From: an uncultured bacterium
GTDB lineage: Bacteria; Planctomycetota; UBA8742; UBA2392
Assembly: GCA_938014885.1 (NCBI GenBank)
Contig: CALLQI010000022.1
Coordinates: forward strand, 1 to 64,000
Reading direction: 5' to 3'
DNA length: 64,000 nt
In this document: one piece after another, positions 56,667-64,000 of the stretch
Layout of the letters: each line of letters starts with the position of its first letter
Position numbering within the stretch: position 1 is the stretch's first letter
Translations under genes and position numbers: made by a program
The notes under the pieces: generated by a model
The model's input: the letters and a program-made list of their open reading frames with translations, nothing else
Databases searched by the model: none
Told to the model about the DNA's origin: nothing

Positions 56667-57299
56667 ATGACGACCGAGCGCTACAACCTTTACACCTACA
56701 TCCACAAGGGCATCCGCTTTGAGCTGGCCCACCTGCTGCGTGACGCGGGCAACCTCGACTTCGCCGACCGCGAGGCCGCGACGAGACTCGTTCAGCGCCT
56801 TCGTGCATCCCTGCAACTGATGAACGAGCACGCCCTGCACGAGGACGAGTTCGTTGAGCCGCTGTTGCAGACCATTTCGCCCCAGCTCGCACGCCGGGTT
56901 GCCGCCACGCACCATGTTCTCGCAACGCAAGAGCACGAAGTGCTGGAACTCTGCAACACCGCGCCCGGCAACCGCGACGCCGGCTACAAGCTGTACCTGG
57001 CGCTGACCCGCTACGCGGCCACACAGTTCGGCCACATGGCGGAAGAAGAAACCGAGATCATCGAAGCGCTGTGGCAGGGCTACACCGACGACGAAATCAT
57101 CCGTGCCGAGAACGCGCTGGTGGCCAGCATTGAGCCGCCCAAGGCCGCGACGTACTTCACCTGGATGGTGCCGGGCATGAACGAGCCCGAGCGCGAAGTG
57201 TTCCTGGGCGCGATGCGAAGGGGTGCCCCGCCTGAAGCCGTGGCCTTCGTCGAAGAGCTTGCCCGGACCGCGCGTGAGGCCCGGCTGGTCGCGGCGTAG
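56667..57299 (+). CDS. Hemerythrin domain (HHE) protein
   Basis: A 210-residue protein with an HHE four-helix bundle. Likely di-iron ligands are His13 (YIHKGIRFELAHLL), the His/Glu of LMNEHALHEDEFVEP, His in RVAATHHVLATQEHEVLE, and FGHMAEEETEIIEAL. Such proteins bind oxygen, NO or peroxide via iron. A long C-terminal part (about 150-210) is not in the basic family. It is downstream of the PNPOx genes and the TTAGGAAC repeats, which suggests a redox- or NO-responsive unit. Confidence 0.9.
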   Translation: MTTERYNLYTYIHKGIRFELAHLLRDAGNLDFADREAATRLVQRLRASLQLMNEHALHEDEFVEPLLQTISPQLARRVAATHHVLATQEHEVLELCNTAPGNRDAGYKLYLALTRYAATQFGHMAEEETEIIEALWQGYTDDEIIRAENALVASIEPPKAATYFTWMVPGMNEPEREVFLGAMRRGAPPEAVAFVEELARTAREARLVAA

Positions 57300-57365
57300 G
57301 TGGCGGCGCAGATCGCGGTGCAGCCGGACTTGGATGGGTACGAACCTCAGGTTGCGGACTGGGGT

Positions 57366-57436
57366 TGACAGTCGACAGTTCACGGTAAGCGCGGCTGTTT
57401 GCAGTAACCGTTGACTGGGAACCGTTGACCGTAACC
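57366..57436. repeat. Second copy of the GTCGACAGTT repeat
   Basis: ACAGTCGACAGTTCACGG (57368-57385) and AACCGTTGAC (57406-) match the block at 37330-37402. It occupies the start of the 57300-57728 gap, which otherwise holds one hairpin and the leader of the next gene. Confidence 0.7.
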
Positions 57437-57490
57437 CCTCTCCCTGATTCTGGAGGCAACGCAATCCACTGCATGCAAATCTTTCATCAA

Positions 57491-57521
57491 GGCGGCGGGA
57501 TTTTCTTTGAATCCCGCCGCC
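57491..57521. repeat. Perfect 12-bp hairpin in the gap before the DHS-like gene
   Basis: GGCGGCGGGATT (57491-57502) pairs with AATCCCGCCGCC (57510-57521) with a 7-nt loop. It lies 207 nt before the DHS-like start. No T run follows it, so it is more likely a folded 5' leader element or a repeat than a terminator. Confidence 0.55.
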
Positions 57522-57728
57522 GTGCTGTACACTTCCGGCGTCGCGATCCGGCGCATTGCGCAGCTGCGGATCAGCCTTGCGGGGAGATGGCCCAACAAGG
57601 CTCACAACGAAGTAGCTCGCGACGTCTTCGGGGCACTCGCCCCACAACTACGGGTGTCAGGCACTTCCCCCACGCACCGCGATCGCGCGTACGTGTTTTT
57701 TGCCGAAACCCCCGCAGGAGAATTGGAC

Positions 57729-58856
57729 ATGGCTAAGAAGTCGGATTACCTGAACAAGAAGCAGCTCGTCAAACACATCGACATCACGAAGTTCAAGGAC
57801 ATGGACAAGCTGGTTGCCGCCATGGGCGACACCAGCTTCCAGGCCCGCAACCTGTCGCGCGCCGCGGACATCTACGACATGGCGCTGCGCGAAAAGGACG
57901 GCATGGTGTTCCTGTGCCTCGCCGGTTCGCTGGTTTCAGCCGGCCTCAAGAAGGTCATCACGGACCTGGTTGAGAACAACATGGTTGACGCCATCGTCAG
58001 TACCGGCGCGATCATCGTGGACCAGGACTTCTTTGAAGGCCTCGGGTTCAGCCATTACAAGGGCACCCAGTTCGTCAACGACGCCGAACTGCGTGAACTG
58101 GCGATCGACCGCATTTATGACCATTACATCGACGAGGACGAACTGCGCGTCTGCGACGAAGTGATGACCCGCCTGTTCGACAGCCTTGAGCCGCGCCCCT
58201 ACGCCAGCCGCGAAGTGATCCGCGAGATGGGCGCTTACCTGGTCAAGCACGGCAAGAAGCACGACGGCTTCGTGGAGGCCTGCTACAAGAAGAACATCCC
58301 GATCTTCGTGCCCGCATTCAGCGATTGCAGTGCCGGCTTCGGCATCGTCCTGCACCAGCACAAGCGCATCGCGGAAGGCAAGCCGATGGTCACCCTCGAC
58401 AGCGGCCGCGACTTCCTGGACCTGACCTACCTGAAGATGTACGGCGGCAAGGAAAGCGGCATCGTCATGATCGGCGGTGGCGTGCCCAAGAACTTCGTGC
58501 AGGACACGGTCGTCAGCGCCGAAGTGCTGGGCATGCACGATTGCCCGATGCACAAGTACGCCGTGCAGCTGACCGTCGCCGACGAACGCGACGGCGCGCT
58601 CAGCGGCAGCACACTCAAGGAAGCCTCAAGCTGGGGCAAGGTTGACCTGGCCTTTGAGCAGATGGTGTTCGGTGAAGCCACCGTCACCTTCCCGCTTCTG
58701 GCCGGCGCAGTGTACGCCCGCGGCGCGCACAAGAACCGCAAAGCCCGCGAGCTGGGCGCATGGTTCGACGGCCCCAACTTCGTCAAGGGCGGCGTCAAGA
58801 AGGCCGCCAATGGCCAGAAGTCGAGCAAGGGCAAGAAGGCTGCTGCAGTCTCTTAG
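57729..58856 (+). CDS. Deoxyhypusine-synthase-like protein
   Basis: A 375-residue NAD-dependent enzyme of the deoxyhypusine synthase family. Features are VSTGAIIVDQDFFEGLG (NAD-binding VSTG), PIFVPAFSDCSAGFGI, MIGGGVPKNF, and EASSWGKVDLAFE, in which the Lys corresponds to the catalytic lysine of eukaryotic DHS. It would use spermidine as aminobutyl donor. The eukaryote acceptor eIF5A is absent and the EF-P in this window has Asn at the tip, so the acceptor is probably a polyamine such as putrescine (homospermidine) or unknown. AGGAG is 8 nt before the ATG. A Lys-rich tail ends the protein. Confidence 0.9.
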   Translation: MAKKSDYLNKKQLVKHIDITKFKDMDKLVAAMGDTSFQARNLSRAADIYDMALREKDGMVFLCLAGSLVSAGLKKVITDLVENNMVDAIVSTGAIIVDQDFFEGLGFSHYKGTQFVNDAELRELAIDRIYDHYIDEDELRVCDEVMTRLFDSLEPRPYASREVIREMGAYLVKHGKKHDGFVEACYKKNIPIFVPAFSDCSAGFGIVLHQHKRIAEGKPMVTLDSGRDFLDLTYLKMYGGKESGIVMIGGGVPKNFVQDTVVSAEVLGMHDCPMHKYAVQLTVADERDGALSGSTLKEASSWGKVDLAFEQMVFGEATVTFPLLAGAVYARGAHKNRKARELGAWFDGPNFVKGGVKKAANGQKSSKGKKAAAVS

Positions 58857-58875
58857 TTCGTGAACGCTCCAAAAC

Positions 58876-58901
58876 AAAAGGCCTCCTGCGGGAGGCCTTT
58901 T
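58876..58901. terminator. Bidirectional intrinsic terminator
   Basis: AAAAGGCCTCC-TGCG-GGAGGCCTTTT, a perfect 11-bp stem with a 4-nt loop, lies 20 nt after the DHS-like stop. T runs are found on both strands, so it ends both that message and the convergent pheT message. Confidence 0.93.
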
Positions 58902-58929
58902 GCGTTAGGCGTTCTTGCTTGCCCCTGCA

Positions 58930-60984
58930 TCAGCCGCGCAGGGTGCCTTTCAGCTGGCTGGTGATGGCCTTTGCGGCCGCGTCCGTCTGCGCCGCGATCT
59001 CTTCGGTCGTCAGCGTGCGGTCGTCGTGCCGGAAGTACAGCCGGAACGCCAGGCTCTTGCGGCCGGCACCGATCTGCTTGCCGGTAAACTCGTCAAACAG
59101 GCGTACTTCGCGCAATGTGGCGTCGCAGGCCTTGCGCACGCATGCTTCCACGGCGGCCCAGCTTGTTGACGCGTCAAGTACAAAGGCCAGGTCGCGCTCA
59201 GCCGTCGGGAATCGCGGCAACTCGCTGAACTTGGGTACTTCCACCCAGGCGTCCACCAGCGCGTCAAAGTCAAGCTCGGCCACCGCGGCGGGGCCCGTTG
59301 CTTCGCGCTCGGTCAATGCCTTGGCCGAAAGCTCGCCCAGCACGCCGACGACCCGCCCGCCAAGCGACAACTCAGCCGCGCGGCCGGGTTCGAACACCGG
59401 GTGACTCAGCGGTGCAAGCGCGAACGGCGTGGCCGCGCGCAGCACCCGCAGCAGGGCCTCAAGCGCGCCCTTCACGTCGGCGAAATCGCGGCCGATCAGC
59501 CCCAGCACTTCGCGTTCGCCGGCGTTCTTGCCTTCGGATGCGGGCTGGAACACCTCGGCAATTTCGTACAGGCGCACGAAGGGCTGCCCCTGGCGCTGGT
59601 TCACGGTCAGGGCGCTGGCCAGGCTTCCCAGCAGGTTGCGGCGCAGTGCCGGCGCCTGCACGTTGACGGGATTGCGTGCCTCCAGGCGCAGCATGCTGTC
59701 GCCGCCGCGGCCGTACTCAGTCAGCAGGCCGGCATTGGGCACGAAGGTGTCGGTCAGCGCCTCGCTGAAGCCCATGCCCAGCAGCGCGCCGCGCAAGACA
59801 CGCCGCACGCGCTGGCGGCGCGAAGCCCCGGCGATGGAAACCGGCAGCCGCAGCGGGGCGGGGAATTTCTCAAGCCCATGTACGCGCGCGACCTCTTCCA
59901 CCAGGTCGATCGGGCGTTCCAGGTCGCGCCGGAAGCTGGGCACGCGCACGGTCACGCGGTCGCCGCTGGCACTGGCAGGCACATCCAGCCCGGCGAAAAT
60001 GCGCGCGATTTCGGTCGCCGGAACAGCTTTGCCCATCACCCGCTGCACGAGCGCTTCATTCAGCGAAAGCTCGGCCGGGGTGTGCGCAACGCTGCCCGCT
60101 TCAAGCACGCCGTCGAGCACATCGCCGCCCGCGCATTCGACAATCAGCGCGGCCGCACGTTTGCTTGCGTTCACGACGTTCATCGGGTCCACGCCGCGCT
60201 CGAAGCGGTAGCTGCTGTCGCTGTCGAGCTCAAGCCGGCGGCTGGTGGCGCGGATGCATGCTGGGTCAAAGTACGCGCTTTCCAGCAGCACGTCGGTAGT
60301 CGCGGACGTGACGCCGGAGGTCAGGCCGCCCATGATGCCGCCTACGGCCTGCGGGTTCTCGGCGTCGCAGATCACCAGGGTGTCGGTATCGCACTTCACG
60401 AACTCGCGCTCCGGCGATGGCTTGTCGCGCTTGCGGTCCACCAGCGGGTCAAAGCGTTCGCCCGCGCGCGCCATGCGCACCACGATGCGGCCGCCTTTGA
60501 GCTTGCCCAGATCAAACGCGTGCAGCGGCTGGCCGGTCTCAAACAGCACGAAGTTGGTGATGTCGACGATGTTGTTGATCGGCTTCAGGCCGATGCCCTC
60601 AAGCCGCTGCTGAAGCCACTTTGGCGATGGCCCCACCTTCACGCCGCGAATCACCAGCGCACTGTAGTACGGGCAGGCCTTCAGCGCCGCGGGCTCAATG
60701 CTGACGCTGCTGATGGTGGATGCCTTGGTCGCGGACGCCGGCAACTTCACGGCCGGGTGCTTCACGACTTTGCCGGTGGTGGCCGCAAGCTCGCGCGCAA
60801 GCCCGATGACGCTGAGGCAATCGGTACGGTTGCTGGTGACTTCCAGCGTGAAGCACACGTCGTCGCCAACGGGTTCCTGCTTCTCGACTTCGGTGCCGGA
60901 AAGCGTGAGGCGCTCGGCAACCGTTGACGCGTCAAGGCCGGTGCCGACGTAGCTGTCAATCCACTGCCAGGTAGCTTTCATCAT
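58930..60984 (-). CDS. pheT: Phenylalanyl-tRNA synthetase beta subunit, short form
   Basis: Non-catalytic subunit with tRNA binding and editing. The 684-residue protein opens KATWQWIDSYVGTGLDASTV, then goes straight from the first domain to EVTSNRTDCLSVIGLARELA, so it lacks the EMAP/TRBD tRNA-binding domain found after residue 40 in E. coli PheT (795 aa). It keeps B3/B4 (editing), B5 (VQRVMGKAVPATEIARIFAG), the core (RVLRGALLGMGFSEALTDTF) and the C-terminal ferredoxin-fold FDX-ACB (PKFSELPRFPTAERDLAFVL). pheS is not next to it. Two start codons in tandem (ATG ATG). Confidence 0.95.
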   Translation of the reverse strand: MMKATWQWIDSYVGTGLDASTVAERLTLSGTEVEKQEPVGDDVCFTLEVTSNRTDCLSVIGLARELAATTGKVVKHPAVKLPASATKASTISSVSIEPAALKACPYYSALVIRGVKVGPSPKWLQQRLEGIGLKPINNIVDITNFVLFETGQPLHAFDLGKLKGGRIVVRMARAGERFDPLVDRKRDKPSPEREFVKCDTDTLVICDAENPQAVGGIMGGLTSGVTSATTDVLLESAYFDPACIRATSRRLELDSDSSYRFERGVDPMNVVNASKRAAALIVECAGGDVLDGVLEAGSVAHTPAELSLNEALVQRVMGKAVPATEIARIFAGLDVPASASGDRVTVRVPSFRRDLERPIDLVEEVARVHGLEKFPAPLRLPVSIAGASRRQRVRRVLRGALLGMGFSEALTDTFVPNAGLLTEYGRGGDSMLRLEARNPVNVQAPALRRNLLGSLASALTVNQRQGQPFVRLYEIAEVFQPASEGKNAGEREVLGLIGRDFADVKGALEALLRVLRAATPFALAPLSHPVFEPGRAAELSLGGRVVGVLGELSAKALTEREATGPAAVAELDFDALVDAWVEVPKFSELPRFPTAERDLAFVLDASTSWAAVEACVRKACDATLREVRLFDEFTGKQIGAGRKSLAFRLYFRHDDRTLTTEEIAAQTDAAAKAITSQLKGTLRG

Positions 60985-61067
60985 GGCGGGGGTTTTAGCG
61001 CAAAGCGCGCGGCCTCAAAAGGCCCCGTGGCCGAAGCCCGTCCATCTATCACGTCGCTTGCGCAAAA

Positions 61068-61258
61068 GGCTGACGCGAAGCACGGCAAATGCCAAAAGAT
61101 AGAACTACGACTGCGGGTTCCACACGAAGAAACGAAGGCACGAAGAATGGCATCTTGCGTCACGCGCAAACAGTCTGTCGAGTCTTAGCCCTGCTTGGTG
61201 CCTTGGTGCCTTTGTGTGGAATCGCCGCTCAATTCTTCGCGCGCCTTCGCGTCAGCCG
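61068..61258. repeat. Long imperfect inverted repeat (CACGAAG/CTTTGTG type)
   Basis: Outer arms GGCTGACGCGAAG (61068-61080) and CTTCGCGTCAGCC (61246-61258) are perfect inverted copies. Inner arms include GGTTCCACACGAAG and CTTTGTGTGGAATC. It fills the gap between pheT and the protease gene, with no gene seen. Same family as 1888 and 8221. Confidence 0.75.
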
Positions 61259-61270
61259 GTAAGGCCGCAG

Positions 61271-62611
61271 CTACTTCACGTTGACGGGCTTGCCGGCCAG
61301 CACATCGAAGGCTGCGTTGAGCATGCGGTCGTTGTAATTCCACCACTGCGAGGTCTTGGCCAGCTCATCACGGTTGAAGATCGCGCGGCGCACGCCCATG
61401 CGCGCCACCACGCGGCTTTGTTCGCCCTCGGCGTATTTGATTTCCAGGTCAGGTTGGATACCCCCGGGTTCGCCCAGTTTGCCGGTCTGCACGCGCCGGC
61501 CCAGCGGTGTGAAATACTGCGTAGTCGTGATGTTCAAAGTGTAGGCCGGGTCGGTCTTGAGCTTGTAGATCGACTGCACCACGCCTTTGCCATACGTGCG
61601 CTCGCCAATGATGAAAGCGCGGCCGTGGTCGCGCAGCGCGCCGGCCACAATCTCCGAGGCGCTGGCTGAGTTGTGGTCCACGAGCAGCACCACCGGCAGG
61701 TCGGTGACGCTTTCTTCATCCTGGGTGAAGCTTTTGCGATCGTTTTCGCGGTTGGCTTCGTTGGACGATTGGGTGAAGGTGATCAGCTTGTCTTTCTCGG
61801 CAATCAGCGAATCGACGACGCCTGTGGCCGCATCCACGCGCCCGCCGCCATTGCCGCGGATATCTACGATGAAGGCCTGCGCGCCCTTACCCGCGAGCTC
61901 CGTGATCGCTTCCTTGAACTGTTTGGTCGTGCTGGCCGAAAACTCGCTGATCGCGAGGTAGCCGAAACGCCGGCCTTCACGTTCTTCGATGTGCACGTCG
62001 TGCACGCTGCGCTGCTCAATGCGCTGGCGCTTCACGGTTACTTCCAGCTGCGTTGCCTTGGGGTCGTCGCCGCGCTTGCTGTCGCTGCCGCGGCGCAGTG
62101 TCAGCCGCACTTCCGAGCCTTCGACTTCACTGCGGATGCGATTCACGCTGCTTTCGTAGGTCTTGCCCAGCGTGGTTTCGCCGTCGATGGCCACAATCAC
62201 GTCGTTGGTCAGAATGCCCGCCAGCTCCGCGCCGCCGCCCGGCGTTACGCCGGTCACGCGGATGCTGCCGTCTTCGTTGCCTTCCGCGCCGACACCGATG
62301 CCGTAAAACGTACCGCCGAGGTCGATGTCCTGCTCGCGCGCTTCAACAGGCGGCAGCACGCGCGTGTAGCGGTCGCCGGTGCCGCTGGCCAGGCCCATCA
62401 GCGCGTGGTCGCGCAGGTCTTTTTCACTGAGTTCGCCGTCGTAATGCTTCAGCAGCATCTCGCGGATTTCGGCGTAGAGTTGCAGGTCTTTCTCGATGCC
62501 TTCGACCTTCGGCTGCTCAACTTCCGCGCGGTCGAACACGAACAGCAGCGTCACGCCGGCGATCACGATCACCGGCAAGATCGAGAATGTAATGATGAAG
62601 TAGCGGTTCAT
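61271..62611 (-). CDS. C-terminal processing protease (S41A)
   Basis: A 446-residue exported or anchored protease. One N-terminal membrane segment (residues 5-27), then a PDZ domain (about 95-180, GTFYGIGVGAEGN, GVTPGGGAELAGI) and the S41 domain with catalytic Ser317 (HNSASASEIVAGAL) and Lys342 (ERTYGKGVVQ), spaced as in Prc/CtpA. It trims the C-termini of periplasmic proteins. It lies 28 nt downstream of the rhomboid-like gene on the same strand. Confidence 0.94.
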   Translation of the reverse strand: MNRYFIITFSILPVIVIAGVTLLFVFDRAEVEQPKVEGIEKDLQLYAEIREMLLKHYDGELSEKDLRDHALMGLASGTGDRYTRVLPPVEAREQDIDLGGTFYGIGVGAEGNEDGSIRVTGVTPGGGAELAGILTNDVIVAIDGETTLGKTYESSVNRIRSEVEGSEVRLTLRRGSDSKRGDDPKATQLEVTVKRQRIEQRSVHDVHIEEREGRRFGYLAISEFSASTTKQFKEAITELAGKGAQAFIVDIRGNGGGRVDAATGVVDSLIAEKDKLITFTQSSNEANRENDRKSFTQDEESVTDLPVVLLVDHNSASASEIVAGALRDHGRAFIIGERTYGKGVVQSIYKLKTDPAYTLNITTTQYFTPLGRRVQTGKLGEPGGIQPDLEIKYAEGEQSRVVARMGVRRAIFNRDELAKTSQWWNYNDRMLNAAFDVLAGKPVNVK

Positions 62612-62639
62612 GCGTTCGATGATACGCGGCCGGGCATGC

Positions 62640-63626
62640 TCAACGACTCTTTTTCTTCGACTGCTCGTCCAGGAACTTCTTTTCGCTACGACTCAGGCTG
62701 TTGATGCCCGTCTTGCTGATTTTCTCGAGCAGCGCATCCAGCTTCTGCTGCTCCTCAATAGCCTGCTGGCGCAGCTTGGCCAGTTGGGCCTCGCCCTTCT
62801 TGCGTTTGGCCTCGGCCTTGGGGTCGGCCTCTTCGTCGCGGTAGTCGTTGAGATATCCGGCCTCAGACCACGGCTCGGCCGTCTTGGCGGAGACCGGCTT
62901 GGGCAGTCGTCCCATGCGTTTGAGCGCCAGCATCCAAAGCGCGCCAACGGCAGCCCCCCACAGCACCTGCGTGAAGCTGGGGACAATCGGGTTCTTGCTG
63001 AACATGCCGAACATCAGCCCCATCACGCTCACGGCGCCCAGGATGACGAGCACGCTGGTCTTCATCGACCAACCAAAGAACGAACGCGCTTGGGGCATCA
63101 GCCAGACCGTACTGGTCACACAGGCGAAGACTGCACCTGAGGCCCCCATCACCAGCGTCAGGCGCGGTGTTCCCAGGTACAGCAACGGAATCTCGGTCAG
63201 CGCCGCCAGCAGGCCAGAGGCAAGTGCCGACCCGACGAAGAACACCACGAAGCGGCGCGTGCCCATCACCTGCTCAACGTAGCGCCCTACAAACCAGATC
63301 AGGATCGCCTCAATTACCGCCCCAAGCAGGCCCGAGGCAGCAAGCCAGTGCGTGGCGATCTTCCAAATGCCGGCAGTGCTGGCCTGTTCCCACAACGCCA
63401 GATCCAGCGGCGTGAAGATGAACAGGTGGCGGGCGACGATTGCGTTGGCCGTGGCGTCGGCGGCCCAGAACTCTTTGTCAGAAGCTGCCGTGGCGTTGCC
63501 CAGCACCAGCATCACCAGGTAGCAGAAGATGGTCAGCACCAGCAGCGCCACCACGCCCTTGCCGGGTTTGGGGGCTGGGGCGAAGCGGGGTTTCTCGCGG
63601 ATGTAGTCGCGGTCTTCGTAACCCAT
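62640..63626 (-). CDS. Rhomboid-like membrane protein, probably inactive
   Basis: A 328-residue protein with about six membrane helices. The rhomboid Ser is kept in MGASGAVFAC (Ser163, GASG motif), but the HxxGxxxG motif of TM6 reads VLWGAAVG, putting Val221 where the catalytic His should be, so it is probably a pseudoprotease. A charged, Lys-rich coiled-coil tail (about 245-328) follows. ATG at 63624-63626. It lies upstream of the Ctp protease in the same orientation. Confidence 0.85.
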   Translation of the reverse strand: MGYEDRDYIREKPRFAPAPKPGKGVVALLVLTIFCYLVMLVLGNATAASDKEFWAADATANAIVARHLFIFTPLDLALWEQASTAGIWKIATHWLAASGLLGAVIEAILIWFVGRYVEQVMGTRRFVVFFVGSALASGLLAALTEIPLLYLGTPRLTLVMGASGAVFACVTSTVWLMPQARSFFGWSMKTSVLVILGAVSVMGLMFGMFSKNPIVPSFTQVLWGAAVGALWMLALKRMGRLPKPVSAKTAEPWSEAGYLNDYRDEEADPKAEAKRKKGEAQLAKLRQQAIEEQQKLDALLEKISKTGINSLSRSEKKFLDEQSKKKSR

Positions 63627-63680
63627 GGCGACGCATCATGCCGACTTATCGACATTAGTCCAAACGTTGGCAGCTGTGAC

Positions 63681-63843
63681 TATACTCGTACTTCCGGTGG
63701 CGTATGCACTTGCGTCAATTCGCCTAAAGCAAGAAATCCCTTTGGATTGGGACGCCTTTACCGTAGATTAATGCAACTGAATGACCGGTCGGTGCCGATG
63801 CTTTTATCGGTCGTCGCCACCGGCTTCGCGCGTGCGTTACAAT
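63681..63843 (+). promoter_or_regulatory. Possible promoters for the FHA gene
   Basis: The gap 63627-63887 is relatively AT-rich. TATACT (63681-63686) and TACAAT (63838-63843) are -10-like hexamers upstream of the FHA start, neither with a good -35. Confidence 0.25.
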
Positions 63844-63887
63844 TACCAAGCGTGTTCTGGCGGTGTTGAGCGGGCATCGGGATCGTG

Positions 63888-64000
63888 ATGAAGGCCGAAC
63901 TCCACATCCGGGGCGGTTCACGCGATGGCGAAAAGATTACTCTTTCGCCGCACGGCCGCGTCACGTTTGGCCGCTCGCCCTCATGTGACGAACGTTTCCA
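63888..64000 (+). CDS. FHA-domain protein, start only (cut by window end)
   Basis: The frame from ATG 63888 reads MKAELHIRGGSRDGEKITLS then PHGRVTFGRSPSCDERF and runs off the window. GRSPSCD is the beginning of an FHA phosphothreonine-binding domain, with the conserved Gly-Arg pair. The rest of the protein is unknown. It is divergent from the rhomboid-like gene. A second FHA protein beside the FHA-sigma54 activator at 6057 supports Ser/Thr kinase signalling in this organism. Confidence 0.7.
   Translation, partial: MKAELHIRGGSRDGEKITLSPHGRVTFGRSPSCDERF

Noticed and set aside
57507..57728. A 74-codon N-terminal extension of the DHS-like gene
   Set aside because: The extension lacks family homology and a strong SD lies before the internal ATG at 57729.

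Overview
The window is one contiguous stretch of a GC-rich (roughly 63-65% by eye) chromosome with ordinary bacterial gene density. It holds about 57 well-supported protein genes, a few small or uncertain ones, and one tRNA. Housekeeping genes (recA, alaS, pheT, efp, rpmF, scpA, dapF, lgt, uppP and a near-complete type II fatty acid synthesis set), lipoproteins, a heptose-epimerase-like enzyme and a FHA/sigma54 activator indicate a diderm bacterium. Several traits point, as inference only, to the Planctomycetota or a neighbouring PVC or myxobacteria-like lineage: an EF-P with an Asn at the modified-lysine position, a short PheT without the EMAP domain, a deoxyhypusine-synthase-like enzyme, a tricorn-type protease, and intergenic repeats with the GCTTACGCTTCGGGCTC-like core. 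No 16S gene or other decisive marker is present.

Layout. 1-8,470: uppP, tRNA-Asp with its own promoter and terminator, two adjacent response regulators with PP2C/SpoIIE outputs, a coiled-coil membrane protein, an exported helical-repeat protein and a FHA-GAF-AAA+-Fis sigma54 activator, all protein genes on the minus strand. 8,465-17,000: an MFS protein, efp with clear promoter and terminator, two toxin-antitoxin pairs around a ridA gene, an aspartase/fumarase, DUF4253, Uma2, UPF0316 and DoxX genes. 17,190-24,400: a secreted amidase with a sorting tail, scpA, a site-2 protease, dapF, a lipoprotein, fabF and acpP. 24,560-33,330: a propionate/methylmalonyl-CoA block (epimerase, mutase large subunit, biotin carrier, biotin carboxylase, carboxyltransferase) mixed with lipoproteins and small unknowns. 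33,390-39,700: DinB, an orphan DUF433 protein, a hairpin-array repeat, then fabG - (opposite-strand ATP-grasp gene) - fabD - fabH - plsX - rpmF. 39,760-50,150: alaS, recA, a phosphatase, an epimerase, lgt, DUF169, an acyl-CoA ligase and a thioesterase. 50,250-64,000: a candidate small RNA, tricorn protease, MazG, two PNPOx-fold proteins (one fused to GAF and a winged helix), hemerythrin, a deoxyhypusine-synthase-like enzyme, pheT, a Ctp protease, a rhomboid-like protein lacking its His, and the start of a FHA protein.

How the genes work together. plsX/fabH/fabD/fabG/acpP/fabF supply acyl chains. The carboxylase, epimerase and mutase subunits convert propionyl-CoA to succinyl-CoA, but the B12-binding mutase subunit is not in the window. 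The two PP2C regulators and the FHA activator look like a phosphorylation-based signalling region.

The most unusual content is between and inside genes. There are at least four families of dispersed palindromic repeats: one supplies the stop codons of two convergent genes, and one appears in frame inside alaS. A minus-strand transcription unit at 50,258-50,524 has a promoter-like site and a perfect terminator but no ordinary gene. The PNPOx-GAF-winged-helix/hemerythrin block has a spaced direct repeat in front of hemerythrin. These are the best candidates for undescribed biology.
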